Of a stretch of DNA of 64,000 nucleotides, positions 29,600 through 38,385 are shown one piece after another. The translations under genes were made by a program, and so were the position numbers. Numbering within the stretch: position 1 is the first letter of the stretch; each line of letters starts with the position of its first letter. Source of the stretch: Thermosynechococcaceae cyanobacterium YX3bin19 (GTDB taxonomy: Bacteria; Cyanobacteriota; Cyanobacteriia; Thermosynechococcales; Thermosynechococcaceae); contig JAUJON010000001.1 of assembly GCA_030447595.1 (NCBI GenBank), positions 46,794 through 110,793 of the forward strand, given 5' to 3'. The notes under the pieces are model-generated. The model had not been told where the DNA came from. It ran no database searches and saw only the letters and a list, made by a program, of their open reading frames with translations.

Positions 29600-30856
29600 T
29601 TAGAGCTGTCCCTCTCCCTGGATAATATTTTTTGCTGTAGTCAAGGTTTGCAAACCAATCAGCCCTCTACGATATCCTTTTTGGTTAGACATCCCAAGAA
29701 ACACAGGGCCGCCTTTTCTTCCTGGGTTACGGGAGAAACGAGGTGAGGCATTGATGTAGGTTGAAGCACTGTTCACTTCCAAGGCAAACGAGCGACTTTC
29801 TTGGTAGGATTCGGTTACCAGACAGTCGGCGTGGCCGCTACTATAAACGTTAATCCAAGCGATCGCGGACTCGATGCTGTCTACAGCTTTAAAGGCCACC
29901 ACTTGATGAAGGTAGGGTTGCTTCCACTCTGCTTCCTCAACCAGCCTCAGATCGGGAAATTCAGCGACTAACTCAGCATCCCCGCGAATCTCAAACCCTT
30001 TTTCCCTCAAACTATTCCAAAGGATTACCAGTGAGGAAGGCTTTTGATTGCGGTGAATCAAGACTTTCTCTACCGCGTTGACCGGATCGGGTTCACTCCG
30101 ATGACTTGCGAGAATGATGGCACGAACTGCCTCGACACTGCCTGACGGAGACCAGTATAGATAGCAATTCCCCATTGCCGATCGCAAAACTGGTGCCGTA
30201 GACTGCTGCACAACATGCTGGACTAAACTAGGCCGACCGTAGGGAATAACGAGGTTAACGTACTTGTCTTGGCTGACCAAATCTTTAATCGAAGCGCCTT
30301 GATCAGAAGGAAGAGGTTCAAGGCAACCTCGCGGCAGGTCTGCTTCCTCAATCGCCGACTGCAGCATTTGGGCGATGACATTGTTGGCTTGACTGGCCTC
30401 ACTCCCTCCTCTGAGGATCAAGCTATTGCCTGTCTTGATGCATAATCCAGCTGCGACTAATGCCAGTTCAGGAAACGCTTCATAAATGAAGGCGACCACC
30501 CCCAACGGGACCTGTTGGCAATAAATCTGACACTGATCAACCTGGTAGAAACTGTCGGTAATCCGTTCCAGCGGATCTGGCATTTCTGCCAAGTGTTGCA
30601 AGATTTGCATCGAATTCTGCAGCCGTTCTGGAGTTAGCTTCAGCCAGCCAATCACAGTGTTGGGAACCGCCATATCCCGGCTGGTTTCGAGATCCAAAGT
30701 ATTCGCTTCTAAAATCAAATTCTGCTGCTCTTTCAGCATTTGAGCCAGAATTGTCAACACCCGGTTCCGTTCGTTTCCTCGCGTTCGGGCTAGCAGTAGG
30801 GAAGCTCGGTGGGCTCGATGAACTGCTGCGACTAGGTCAAACCTTGAAGAATCCAT
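29600..30856 (-). CDS. proA: Gamma-glutamyl phosphate reductase
   Basis: ProA reduces gamma-glutamyl phosphate to glutamate semialdehyde with NADPH, the second step of proline synthesis. The 418-residue protein carries the aldehyde-dehydrogenase fold: LARTRGNERNRVLTIL at the N-terminus, the nucleotide-binding segment around GVVAFIYEAFPELAL and ILRGGSEASQANN, the motif MGNCYLYW near the catalytic region, and NASPRFSRNPGRKGGPVFLGMSNQKGYRRGLIGL at the end. It is convergent with polA, 14 nt apart, with no clear terminator between them. Confidence 0.95.
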   Translation of the reverse strand: MDSSRFDLVAAVHRAHRASLLLARTRGNERNRVLTILAQMLKEQQNLILEANTLDLETSRDMAVPNTVIGWLKLTPERLQNSMQILQHLAEMPDPLERITDSFYQVDQCQIYCQQVPLGVVAFIYEAFPELALVAAGLCIKTGNSLILRGGSEASQANNVIAQMLQSAIEEADLPRGCLEPLPSDQGASIKDLVSQDKYVNLVIPYGRPSLVQHVVQQSTAPVLRSAMGNCYLYWSPSGSVEAVRAIILASHRSEPDPVNAVEKVLIHRNQKPSSLVILWNSLREKGFEIRGDAELVAEFPDLRLVEEAEWKQPYLHQVVAFKAVDSIESAIAWINVYSSGHADCLVTESYQESRSFALEVNSASTYINASPRFSRNPGRKGGPVFLGMSNQKGYRRGLIGLQTLTTAKNIIQGEGQL

Positions 30857-30867
30857 AGGTTATGCAG

Positions 30868-31386
30868 CTAACGCCGATAGAGAACGAGCCAGGCAACCAA
30901 GGCTGGAACTACCGCAAACAAAATTGTTGCGATCGCCCAAAGAATTACCCCTGGGCTCAGGGTCAAGCTTTGTAAAATCAGAGGCAACCATAGTAGTAGA
31001 GGCGTCAGGATGAAGAAAGATAGAACTAACGTGAAGTTCCAGTAGTTTTCACCTAGACCTTGGTGGCTTGAACTCCAGTGATGACCAGTCCAGTACCAAG
31101 CTCGCTTGTAGGGATAGCTGGAAGCCAATTGTTCAATCATATGGCCGTCTTGTTTGACCACAAAAATTTGCTGGCAGCGCTGGCATCCCAATGCTTCGGT
31201 CAAAGCAATCGGAATCAATTGCCCCTGCCGGCGGCAGGGGCAGGGGTAATCAGTACACAGGTCGATTTTTTTTCGAGCTTTCTGAGATCGCACAAGTCTG
31301 AATGGTACAAAACGCATCAAAGTGTTCAACCAATCATGAGAGGGTGCTTGTTCGCTAAAAGCGACGTTTGATAACTTGCTGCTCAA
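30868..31386 (-). CDS. Conserved hypothetical membrane protein with Cys pairs
   Basis: A 172-residue protein with an N-terminal soluble part containing two cysteine clusters (DYPCPCRRQG and GCQRCQQIF), spaced like a zinc ribbon, and two C-terminal transmembrane helices (LVLSFFILTPLLLWLPLIL and VILWAIATILFAVVPALVAWLVL). I recognise it as a cyanobacterial conserved-hypothetical type but not by function. The zinc ribbon faces the cytoplasm if the basic YRR tail stays inside. It starts 11 nt upstream of proA on the same strand, so the two may be co-transcribed. Confidence 0.7.
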   Translation of the reverse strand: MSSKLSNVAFSEQAPSHDWLNTLMRFVPFRLVRSQKARKKIDLCTDYPCPCRRQGQLIPIALTEALGCQRCQQIFVVKQDGHMIEQLASSYPYKRAWYWTGHHWSSSHQGLGENYWNFTLVLSFFILTPLLLWLPLILQSLTLSPGVILWAIATILFAVVPALVAWLVLYRR

Positions 31387-32156
31387 ATCCTCAGTGCACT
31401 CAGAAAGTAGAGAACCACTCCTTAGAATTTGAAACCATGTCCGTCTTCGTAGTCGTTTAGCGCTCCAACGTCAACTCAGGGGATTTAAACCTAGAAAAGC
31501 AAGTATTGATTTTACTCTCAATTTTAGCCTGAATTTTGATTGAGCTTCAGGACGTAGGATCGAAGCTACTAGGTCAACCAAATTCATCAAGGCTTGTCGA
31601 TCTTAGGCCAACCCAGCTACAAACTTCAAGGTCCTGTCAAGATAGCAACATAAAGAGCAGGTAATGCGGCTCGAAATCGAGCGTCACCCAAGGGTGTATA
31701 GCGAATGATTGTCGGCCAACGTATCTTGAACAATGACTAGTTCGGTTTGCTGAACCGTGTGGCTGTAGCAAGACGTATCCCGGTAATTTCAGAGGCTTCC
31801 AAGCCTATCATCGATTTACGATTGAGAGCAGCCTTCCGGTCTTTGATGAACCTGGTCCATTTCTGAGGAAAAATCTGCAACATTACCCTCCTTTGCTGGA
31901 AGCAGGAGCGAATGGACTCTATAAAGTCTCTGTATTATGCTAACGGCTGCCTAAGGAGAAGTTAAAGCCGAGTTATTTTGTTAGCCCGGCTATTTGTGGT
32001 AGCCTTCACTAGATATTTGCAGTACAAAATTACCGCACAATCTAGTATTTATTACTTTGGCGAGTATTTGGCAATACCAATAGTGCAACTGATATTGCTA
32101 GATAGTGACGTCTGAAAATCGATGCCCAAAAAAGCAGATGTTTACACCATTCTTGT
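31387..32156. other. Long intergenic region with possible gene relics
   Basis: This 770-nt gap holds no convincing intact ORF. On the minus strand near 31627-31740 a short stretch reads ELVIVQDTLADNHS and, one shift later, DARFRAALPALYVAILTGP, which has coding-like character but no family I can name; it may be a gene remnant. Purine-rich AGGAGA occurs near 31950. The last 200 nt are A/T rich and are the probable promoter for the next gene. Confidence 0.45.
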
Positions 32157-33323
32157 ATGAGCAAGAGAACTATTCTCAGTACTATTTTTACCCTGTTCAT
32201 CTCAGGTTATCTCCCTAGCTCTGCCCTAGCTCAAGCTCAGCTATTGAATCACCCAGATCAACCGGACCAGACCGCTGCTCCTTTAAAGCGTCCTGCTCAA
32301 CAGATAGATTTTTCCGTTTCAGAAAGCCTAGGGACAGTTCTAGCAATCTCTGTTCACCCCAGTCAGTTCCCCAGGCCATTGGTTCAATCAACCCAAGGTC
32401 AGCTACTGAGTCCTTCTCACCGGAGTCAGGCTACTGAGAATCCCAGCCTATCAAGCCAGCCAGTCCAACTGACTCAAGTTCAGCCGCTGGGTCTTCCGGC
32501 TCAACTGGTTCCAGAAAACATTCCCGCAACTCCCTATATTCGGCAAACGCGGCAGAGTGCCATTATTCCGCCATCCTCCGCGATCGCCGTTACTTTTTGT
32601 TCAGATTTTGAATTTAACAGCAAACATGAATCTGGTTTCCCAATAACCCTCTTTCTAGCGCGCCCTATCTTGGACAGCAATGGCAACACAATCGCTCCAG
32701 TGAACTCCCTCGTTAGTGCCAAACTTCAACCCACTGATGAAGGAGCCGAAATGAAAGCTGAGTCTCTGGTGGTGGGTGGGCGAGTTATCCCAATTAAAAC
32801 CTCAACGATCCCGATTCCGATGCTGACTAGGGTAAGACGGGAAAATTTCAGCTATAGTTACGGGCAAAACAATCAAGGGCTCGCTCTTGGCTTGGCCAAT
32901 GGTTTACAAAAATGGTTAGGTAACCAAGGCGTACTTTCTGAGGGTGTGAGTGACGTACTCAATTTTGGACTCTCCGTTGCAGAGGGAGTCAGCACCGGGC
33001 TGAATAATCGCAAGTCGAAAGCCACTACAACCAGGAAGTTCCCTGAAAGAATTTTGTATGTCTTGACGCTAACCTCTACTATTGCCTTACCTCCAGCGAC
33101 TACCCAAATCGCTCTAGCTGCTGGAGGTGAAACAGCTGGCCCTGTCTGTTCAGAAAGTGCAGATGAATTCATGTCAGATGAATCTGATACCCCTACAGAT
33201 GAATTCATGTCAGATGTTTCCCCTTTACACATACCCACACAATCTGATCCTCGAAGACAACGGCCAACTCTCCCCTCTTATGATGTCCCTCCTGCACCCG
33301 ACACCCCTGAGAGTCACTATTAA
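32157..33323 (+). CDS. Secreted hypothetical protein, TrbI/VirB10-like middle region
   Basis: A 388-residue protein with a signal peptide (TILSTIFTLFISGYLPSSALAQA, likely cleavage after ALA). The next about 100 residues are low-complexity Ser/Gln/Pro. A central domain (NSLVSAKLQPTDEGAEMKAESLVVGGRVIPI, about 180-215) resembles the beta-barrel region of TrbI/VirB10-type proteins that many cyanobacteria encode outside conjugation loci, followed by Ala/Gly-rich helical sequence and a Pro/Asp/Ser C-terminus. Function is unknown. Two perfect 21-bp repeats encode DEFMSD twice near the end. It lies 4 nt upstream of the phosphatase-like frame, suggesting co-transcription. Confidence 0.65.
   Translation: MSKRTILSTIFTLFISGYLPSSALAQAQLLNHPDQPDQTAAPLKRPAQQIDFSVSESLGTVLAISVHPSQFPRPLVQSTQGQLLSPSHRSQATENPSLSSQPVQLTQVQPLGLPAQLVPENIPATPYIRQTRQSAIIPPSSAIAVTFCSDFEFNSKHESGFPITLFLARPILDSNGNTIAPVNSLVSAKLQPTDEGAEMKAESLVVGGRVIPIKTSTIPIPMLTRVRRENFSYSYGQNNQGLALGLANGLQKWLGNQGVLSEGVSDVLNFGLSVAEGVSTGLNNRKSKATTTRKFPERILYVLTLTSTIALPPATTQIALAAGGETAGPVCSESADEFMSDESDTPTDEFMSDVSPLHIPTQSDPRRQRPTLPSYDVPPAPDTPESHY
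33160..33216 (+). repeat. 21-bp perfect direct repeat within the secreted protein gene
   Basis: An identical 21-base block occupies 33160-33180 and 33196-33216, offset by 36 bp (12 codons), each encoding DEFMSD in frame. The in-frame offset suggests tandem duplication of an acidic peptide motif. Confidence 0.85.
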
Positions 33324-33406
33324 GCAGTGAGAGCAACATTAGTCAGATACTCCCTTGATCAAAGGTCTATAGCTCCGGGGACGCCATCTCTCGAGGAATG
33401 TAATCT

Positions 33407-34427
33407 ATGCACAAAAAAAAATTATTTTTTTTCAGTCGTACTGCTAGCCGCTTTTCTAGTTGGCCTGGCTTCTCTTGTCAATGCTCAATCTGCCGGAAGA
33501 GAAGGGTTAGCAACTCCTAAGTTTGAATTTGCCTTGATTGGTGACTTACCCTATACCTCAAAACAGGAAGCTCAATTTCTCAACCTCAGGGATGACATTA
33601 ACCAGGCTAAGTTAGCCTTTGTCATCCATGACGGTGACTTCAAAAGTGGCTCAACCCCTTGCAGTGATGCAGTCTTCAACCAGCGCAAAGCGCTATTTCA
33701 AACCTTTGAGCACCCTTTTGTTTTTATTCCCGGAGATAACGAGTGGACCGACTGCCACCGCGCCAATAATGGCAGCTACGATCCCCTGGAAAGACTGGCA
33801 AAGCTGCGGGCACTTTTTTTTCAGGGTAACGAAAGCTTGGGCAAGAAGACCTTACAACTTACCCGCCAAAGCGACAATCCTCAATTCCATAAATTTCCTG
33901 AAAATGTCCGTTGGAGCTACGGGGACGTGATGTTTGTCGGTCTTCACATCGTTGGTAGTAACAACAACTTTGGCCGCACCCCGGAAGCTGATGCAGAATA
34001 TCAAGAGCGCAACCGGGCTAACCTAGCCTGGATGAAACAGGCATTTGAGTTAGCTAAAAGTAGCGGCAGTCGCGGAATGATGCTGATTATTCAGGCCAAT
34101 CCAAACTTTGAGCTGCCGTCTACGGATAAAGAACGCACTGGCTTCAATGATTTCCTGGCTGCTTTAGAAGCCGAGACGCTTGGTTTTAAAAAACCAGTGG
34201 TGCTGGTCCACGGGGATAGCCACAAGTTTCAGATTAATAAACCGCTATTGGGCGCTAAGAGTAAGCGCCGGATTGAAAACTTCACGCGAGTGGAAACCTT
34301 TGGTTCACCGGATGTACACTGGCTGCGGGCGATCGCGGATCCGAGGAACCCAAATCTCTTTCATTTTGAGCAAGAGATTGTTGAGGAAAATTTGATTAAC
34401 CATGCACTCAAACAAACCGACCGCTAG
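33407..34427 (+). CDS. Secreted metallophosphoesterase-like protein (start region shifted)
   Basis: The main frame encodes a secreted phosphoesterase-like protein with FALIGDLPY, LAFVIHDGDFKSG, FIPGDNEWTDCH and VVLVHGDSHKFQ, matching motifs I, II, III and the late HGDSH of the calcineurin-like fold. The uninterrupted frame reaches back to a GTG at 33327, but a far better start is the ATG at 33407, preceded by GAGGA, giving MHKKK plus a typical signal peptide (FSVVLLAAFLVGLASLVNAQSA). That ATG is one base out of frame across a run of nine A and eight T, so a homopolymer miscount is likely. The 3' end overlaps the convergent phoX by 20 nt. Confidence 0.8.
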
Positions 34428-36735
34428 GCTTTTTGCGGCGAATCCCAATTACTGACGGACGGGGGGGACCCTGAGGATTTCCTTCAATATTGCTCGGCCA
34501 GTTGCTGCCTCGTGGGACACTGCGTTTCTGGCTAAAAAGGGTACCATCTAGATCCAGCATTTCAATGTCCCGGCTCAGGAGAGTGTTTTCATTGAATGGG
34601 CAGTCTTCACCGGGGTGTTGTACCGACAGGATCAAAGTATCTCCAGCGAAAGTGGGACCTGTCATCTCACAGCGAACCGGACCATAGGCAAACGGAATTA
34701 CCTCTCCAGCATCAGACCCACTGATGGGAATGTAGAAAAGCCAGTTGTTGCCAAAAACTCCAGTCAGATCGGCAACGTTACCCGTCTTCCCATGGGTGAT
34801 TTCAGTGGGGGTGCCAGCAGCACCGACGTCAAAGCCGTTGTGAGTGCTGGTGGACATATCGGTAACGCCCCAGACATTGCCTGCCGAATCGAACACTAAA
34901 TTATCTACATTGGCAAAGCCAGCTCCCGCTTCCGCTCCCGCTTCCCCGCTCTGGGCCAGACGTTCCCAACGGAAGGTCGTGCCCGTACCATCTGCACTCT
35001 CTTCAATCAGCTTGTAGAGCCCGCCAAACTGTTGAGTAGCATTCACAGCAGGCATATACTTAGAGACCGTAAAAACCCGAGAATCGGGATACCCATCATC
35101 GCTGGGTGCCGCATCGGTGTAAGCAATAAAGACTTCCTTCGTGCGGGGATGAACTTCAATATCCTCAGGACGTGCGGTTGGTGTACCACCGGCGAGATTA
35201 GCTGCCAGAAAGGCATCACAGAGAACAGCACCTTGGCTGCTGTAGAAACTTTGCAGCTTTTTATTTTGGTATTGGGGCAAAAACTGCTTCTCATTACTTA
35301 AATTTAGAATAAACGCTTCGCCATCCTTTGTTTGGCTGGCAACACCGCTACGGCTGGGTAATTGAAGACCACCATTCTTACTCGCTTTGCCTAGGGCTGC
35401 GAGTTCGGTTGCAGCCAGTGTTGAGGGGGGAATGGGGTTCGTCGGAGTGTCTAAACGCAGGGGAATCCAGCGACCGGTACCGTCAGGATGGTAACGAGCG
35501 ACGTACAGGGTCCCGTTTTCCAAGAGGGCACTGTTAGCCCGATCATTTGGGGATTGCACTGAATCTGAGCTCACATACTTCCAGGTGTGGCCTCCCCGCC
35601 GGTCATCCCCCATGTAGGCAATTATCTTGCTTCCAGGTTCTACCCGCAGGGCAATATTTTCGTGGCGATACCGGCCCAGCCAAGTGTGCTTGCGCGGCCG
35701 AAAACTGGGGTCAGCAGGATCTAGTTCAACGATCCAGCCGTATTTTTCACCCACTAAGCCAAAGGTAGCGCCAATGGTGTCTGCGGTATATTCAGTTTGC
35801 CTGCCGTCCGCTGTTACGGCTTCTGTTACTCCCCCTTGGAAGTTCTCCTCAGCCGAGAGGATGGTTCCCCAGGGTGTTGTGCCGCCGGAACAGTTGTAAG
35901 CTGTGCCAATAATTTTATTGCCCAATCCATCAACGCTACGGGTAAAGACTTGGGTTGCTGCTGGTCCCGTGCCAATCAAATAGTTGCTGTCCCCTTTTTG
36001 GTAGCTGCGAGACCCCCAAGTGGTAACGGTTTGATACTTATCCGATCGCTGCTGGTTAATTCCTAGCCCTGAGAGGCCGTGGACGCGGCGATTCTTACTA
36101 TCCACTTGCACCCCAAAGCGCCCGCCGCGATCGCGGGACATCCGCAGCACAGAACCACCCAGGTTGTACAAGAATTCACCTAGGGACTCAAGATTCAAGC
36201 GATCGGGGAGCTTTTGCCCAATTACCGGAGCGTAAGTTGTCGGGGCAGATTTTACATCCTCTGGGATGTCGTCCAGGAGGGCAGAAAAGGGAAAAGAGAT
36301 GTATTCATGGTTGACCCAGAGATAGCCATCATCCATTCCATCTTTGAGCGGAATAAAGGCAGTGTAGTCATTGTTGTAGCCAAAGTACTCCTCTGGATTA
36401 GGGAAAACGCGATCGCCCCAGCGGACAATCACATACCGCTCATACTCAGGTGGCACCACGACGTCATCAAGAACCGTGTAGCTATCTAACTTGGTATCAT
36501 CAGAGGGATCCAGGGTTTCTCCTTGATCAATACCTGTTGCCAGAAAGCTTGCCTGCCGCTGGTATACCGGCAAAGGGTGGGGCAACCGCACCGGCGTCAG
36601 CTTTTGGAAATTACTCGCCGGGTTAACACCAGAACCCCCGCCAAAAATTCTGCGACCGAGGATTCCAGCGAGCACGGCAGTCCCCGCACCGCCAGCAAAA
36701 AAAAGTAGTAGTTGCCTGCGAGTCAGCTTAGACAT
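34408..36735 (-). CDS. PhoX-family (DUF839) phosphatase, Tat-exported
   Basis: A 775-residue protein with a twin-arginine signal (KLTRRQLLLFFAGGAGTAV) for export to the periplasm or cell surface. The DUF839/PhoX beta-propeller shows WVNHEYIS, YNCSGGTTPWGTILSAEENFQGG with the conserved Cys/Glu, YGWIVELDP, HENIALRVEPG and the C-terminal GPTFAGDTLILSVQHPGED. PhoX alkaline phosphatases hydrolyse phosphomonoesters and use Ca and Fe. The protein lacks interruptions. A second, shorter PhoX-family gene diverges from it, and a candidate PHO box lies between. Confidence 0.9.
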   Translation of the reverse strand: MSKLTRRQLLLFFAGGAGTAVLAGILGRRIFGGGSGVNPASNFQKLTPVRLPHPLPVYQRQASFLATGIDQGETLDPSDDTKLDSYTVLDDVVVPPEYERYVIVRWGDRVFPNPEEYFGYNNDYTAFIPLKDGMDDGYLWVNHEYISFPFSALLDDIPEDVKSAPTTYAPVIGQKLPDRLNLESLGEFLYNLGGSVLRMSRDRGGRFGVQVDSKNRRVHGLSGLGINQQRSDKYQTVTTWGSRSYQKGDSNYLIGTGPAATQVFTRSVDGLGNKIIGTAYNCSGGTTPWGTILSAEENFQGGVTEAVTADGRQTEYTADTIGATFGLVGEKYGWIVELDPADPSFRPRKHTWLGRYRHENIALRVEPGSKIIAYMGDDRRGGHTWKYVSSDSVQSPNDRANSALLENGTLYVARYHPDGTGRWIPLRLDTPTNPIPPSTLAATELAALGKASKNGGLQLPSRSGVASQTKDGEAFILNLSNEKQFLPQYQNKKLQSFYSSQGAVLCDAFLAANLAGGTPTARPEDIEVHPRTKEVFIAYTDAAPSDDGYPDSRVFTVSKYMPAVNATQQFGGLYKLIEESADGTGTTFRWERLAQSGEAGAEAGAGFANVDNLVFDSAGNVWGVTDMSTSTHNGFDVGAAGTPTEITHGKTGNVADLTGVFGNNWLFYIPISGSDAGEVIPFAYGPVRCEMTGPTFAGDTLILSVQHPGEDCPFNENTLLSRDIEMLDLDGTLFSQKRSVPRGSNWPSNIEGNPQGPPRPSVIGIRRKKPSGRFV

Positions 36736-36845
36736 ACGCTTTCTTCATTCTTTACGGATAGCAAGAATTTAGATGATCCTTCACTGCCGATTTCGGGCCA
36801 TAGGATATCTACCAAGACTCTATCCCTTGAGATTTTACGCCAACA

Positions 36846-36863
36846 AAGTTAAGGCTAGTTAAT
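36846..36863. promoter_or_regulatory. Candidate PHO box between divergent PhoX-family genes
   Basis: AAGTTAAG (36846-36853) and TAGTTAAT (36856-36863) contain TTAA cores 10 bp apart; on the other strand one unit reads CTTAACTT, which fits the cyanobacterial PHO-box half-site YTTAAYYW. Consensus spacing is 11 bp, so the match is imperfect. The position between two predicted phosphatase genes supports PhoB-type control, but this is inference. Confidence 0.4.
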
Positions 36864-36993
36864 CTTGGGAGTACTTCTGTAAGCAGGAAAACTTCAGTTT
36901 GAAAGGTCTAGGGGACAGCCATAATTAGGAAAGTTGAAAGCGATACCTAGCATCCCACTCAAGTATTTCTAAGCTATGCTATAAGTAAATACA

Positions 36994-38325
36994 GTGCAGA
37001 ATTTGGAGAACATCTTGGTATCACGACGGCAATTTCTGGCTCTGGCAGGCGCAGGTGCAGCAAGTAGCGTTCTCGTAGCTCCTTTAAAGCAGCTCTTTGC
37101 TAGGGAAGCCCGCGGTCAATCGGTTTGGAGCAAAGGCTACGGCCCCTTAAAAAAAGACCCCCAAGGGCTACTCGACCTTCCGGCTGGATTCAAGTACCGC
37201 GCCTTCTCGCGGACGGGGGAGAAGATGAGCGATGGTCACGCTGTACCTGCCGATCATGATGGCATGGCTGCTTTTACTGGACCGGCAGGCACCACCATCT
37301 TGATCCGCAACCACGAACTCAGCCCTAATGAGGCACCAGGCGTGATCGCCAGCACCGCTCAGCAGTACGATCCCACTTGTCGAGGTGGTACCACAACCCT
37401 GACTATTGGACCAGATCGCCAGCTGATAAGGCACTATGGGTCTCTTGCAGGTACTTACCGCAATTGCTCCGGTGGCTCAACTCCTTGGCGGAGCTGGATT
37501 AGCTGTGAAGAGAATACCTCGACTCCAGAAACGAATAAGCCAGAAAGCCCGACTAACGTTTCAAAACGTCACGGCTACAACTTTGAAGTGCCGGCTCAGG
37601 CTACCGGGCCTGTTTCCCCTGAACCGTTAGTGGCAATGGGACGCTTCAATCATGAGGCGATCGCTGTAGACCCCAGAACTGGAATTGTCTATCAAACCGA
37701 AGACAGAGAAGATAGCCTCTTCTACCGATTTATTGCCACGCAGCCAGGGAACTTAAAAGCGGGGGGAGTGCTGGAAGCCCTGAAGATTAAAGAACGCCCT
37801 CAGGCAAGCACCCACAGTTTTCCTGCCGGGCGGCCGATGGCCGTCGAGTGGGTCCGCATTGAAGACGTTGATCCTGCCCAGGATACGGTACGGGTTGAGG
37901 GCTTTGCGAAAGGGGCTGCCCAGTTTTCTCGCGGTGAGGGTATTGCCTACGGCCAGGGAGAATTGTACTTCACTTGCACCAATGGCGGTAGCGCTGGCCT
38001 GGGCCAAGTCTGGCGTTACCTACCCGGTAAGACCGCAGCAGGCGGAATGATTGAATTATTTGTAGAATCCCACGCAGAAAGCGCGATCGATGGACCGGAT
38101 AATCTTGTGGTTGCCCCTGGGGGAGACTTGATGATTTGTGAAGACGGCTTCGGTGAACAATCTCTCGTTGGGGTGACGCCGAAGGGAGAGCTTTACCAGT
38201 TCGCCCGTAATGCCATCAATAATCGGGAGTTCTGCGGAGCCTGCTTTTCACCCGACGGCAAAACGATGTTTGTCAATATTCAAGATCCTGGAATTACCTT
38301 CGCGATTTGGGGTCCTTGGGTTTAA
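36994..38325 (+). CDS. Second PhoX-family (DUF839) protein
   Basis: A 443-residue shorter relative of the neighbouring PhoX. It has a Tat-like signal (VSRRQFLALAGAGAASSVLVAP), LPAGFKYRAFSRTGEKMSDGH, ILIRNHELSPNEAPG, NCSGGSTPWRSWISCEENTS with the conserved Cys/Glu, GRFNHEAIAVDP, GIVYQTEDRED and CEDGFGEQSLVGV. It keeps the calcium-binding propeller motifs but is about 330 residues shorter than the first copy, so substrate or cofactor use may differ. The GTG start at 36994 is provisional; TTG codons 9-21 nt downstream are alternatives. Confidence 0.88.
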   Translation: MQNLENILVSRRQFLALAGAGAASSVLVAPLKQLFAREARGQSVWSKGYGPLKKDPQGLLDLPAGFKYRAFSRTGEKMSDGHAVPADHDGMAAFTGPAGTTILIRNHELSPNEAPGVIASTAQQYDPTCRGGTTTLTIGPDRQLIRHYGSLAGTYRNCSGGSTPWRSWISCEENTSTPETNKPESPTNVSKRHGYNFEVPAQATGPVSPEPLVAMGRFNHEAIAVDPRTGIVYQTEDREDSLFYRFIATQPGNLKAGGVLEALKIKERPQASTHSFPAGRPMAVEWVRIEDVDPAQDTVRVEGFAKGAAQFSRGEGIAYGQGELYFTCTNGGSAGLGQVWRYLPGKTAAGGMIELFVESHAESAIDGPDNLVVAPGGDLMICEDGFGEQSLVGVTPKGELYQFARNAINNREFCGACFSPDGKTMFVNIQDPGITFAIWGPWV

Positions 38326-38385
38326 GCTGGGAATTCTTTGGTGGAACTTTAGAGTGCGTCAGCGCAGAGGTTGTAGATTATGATC

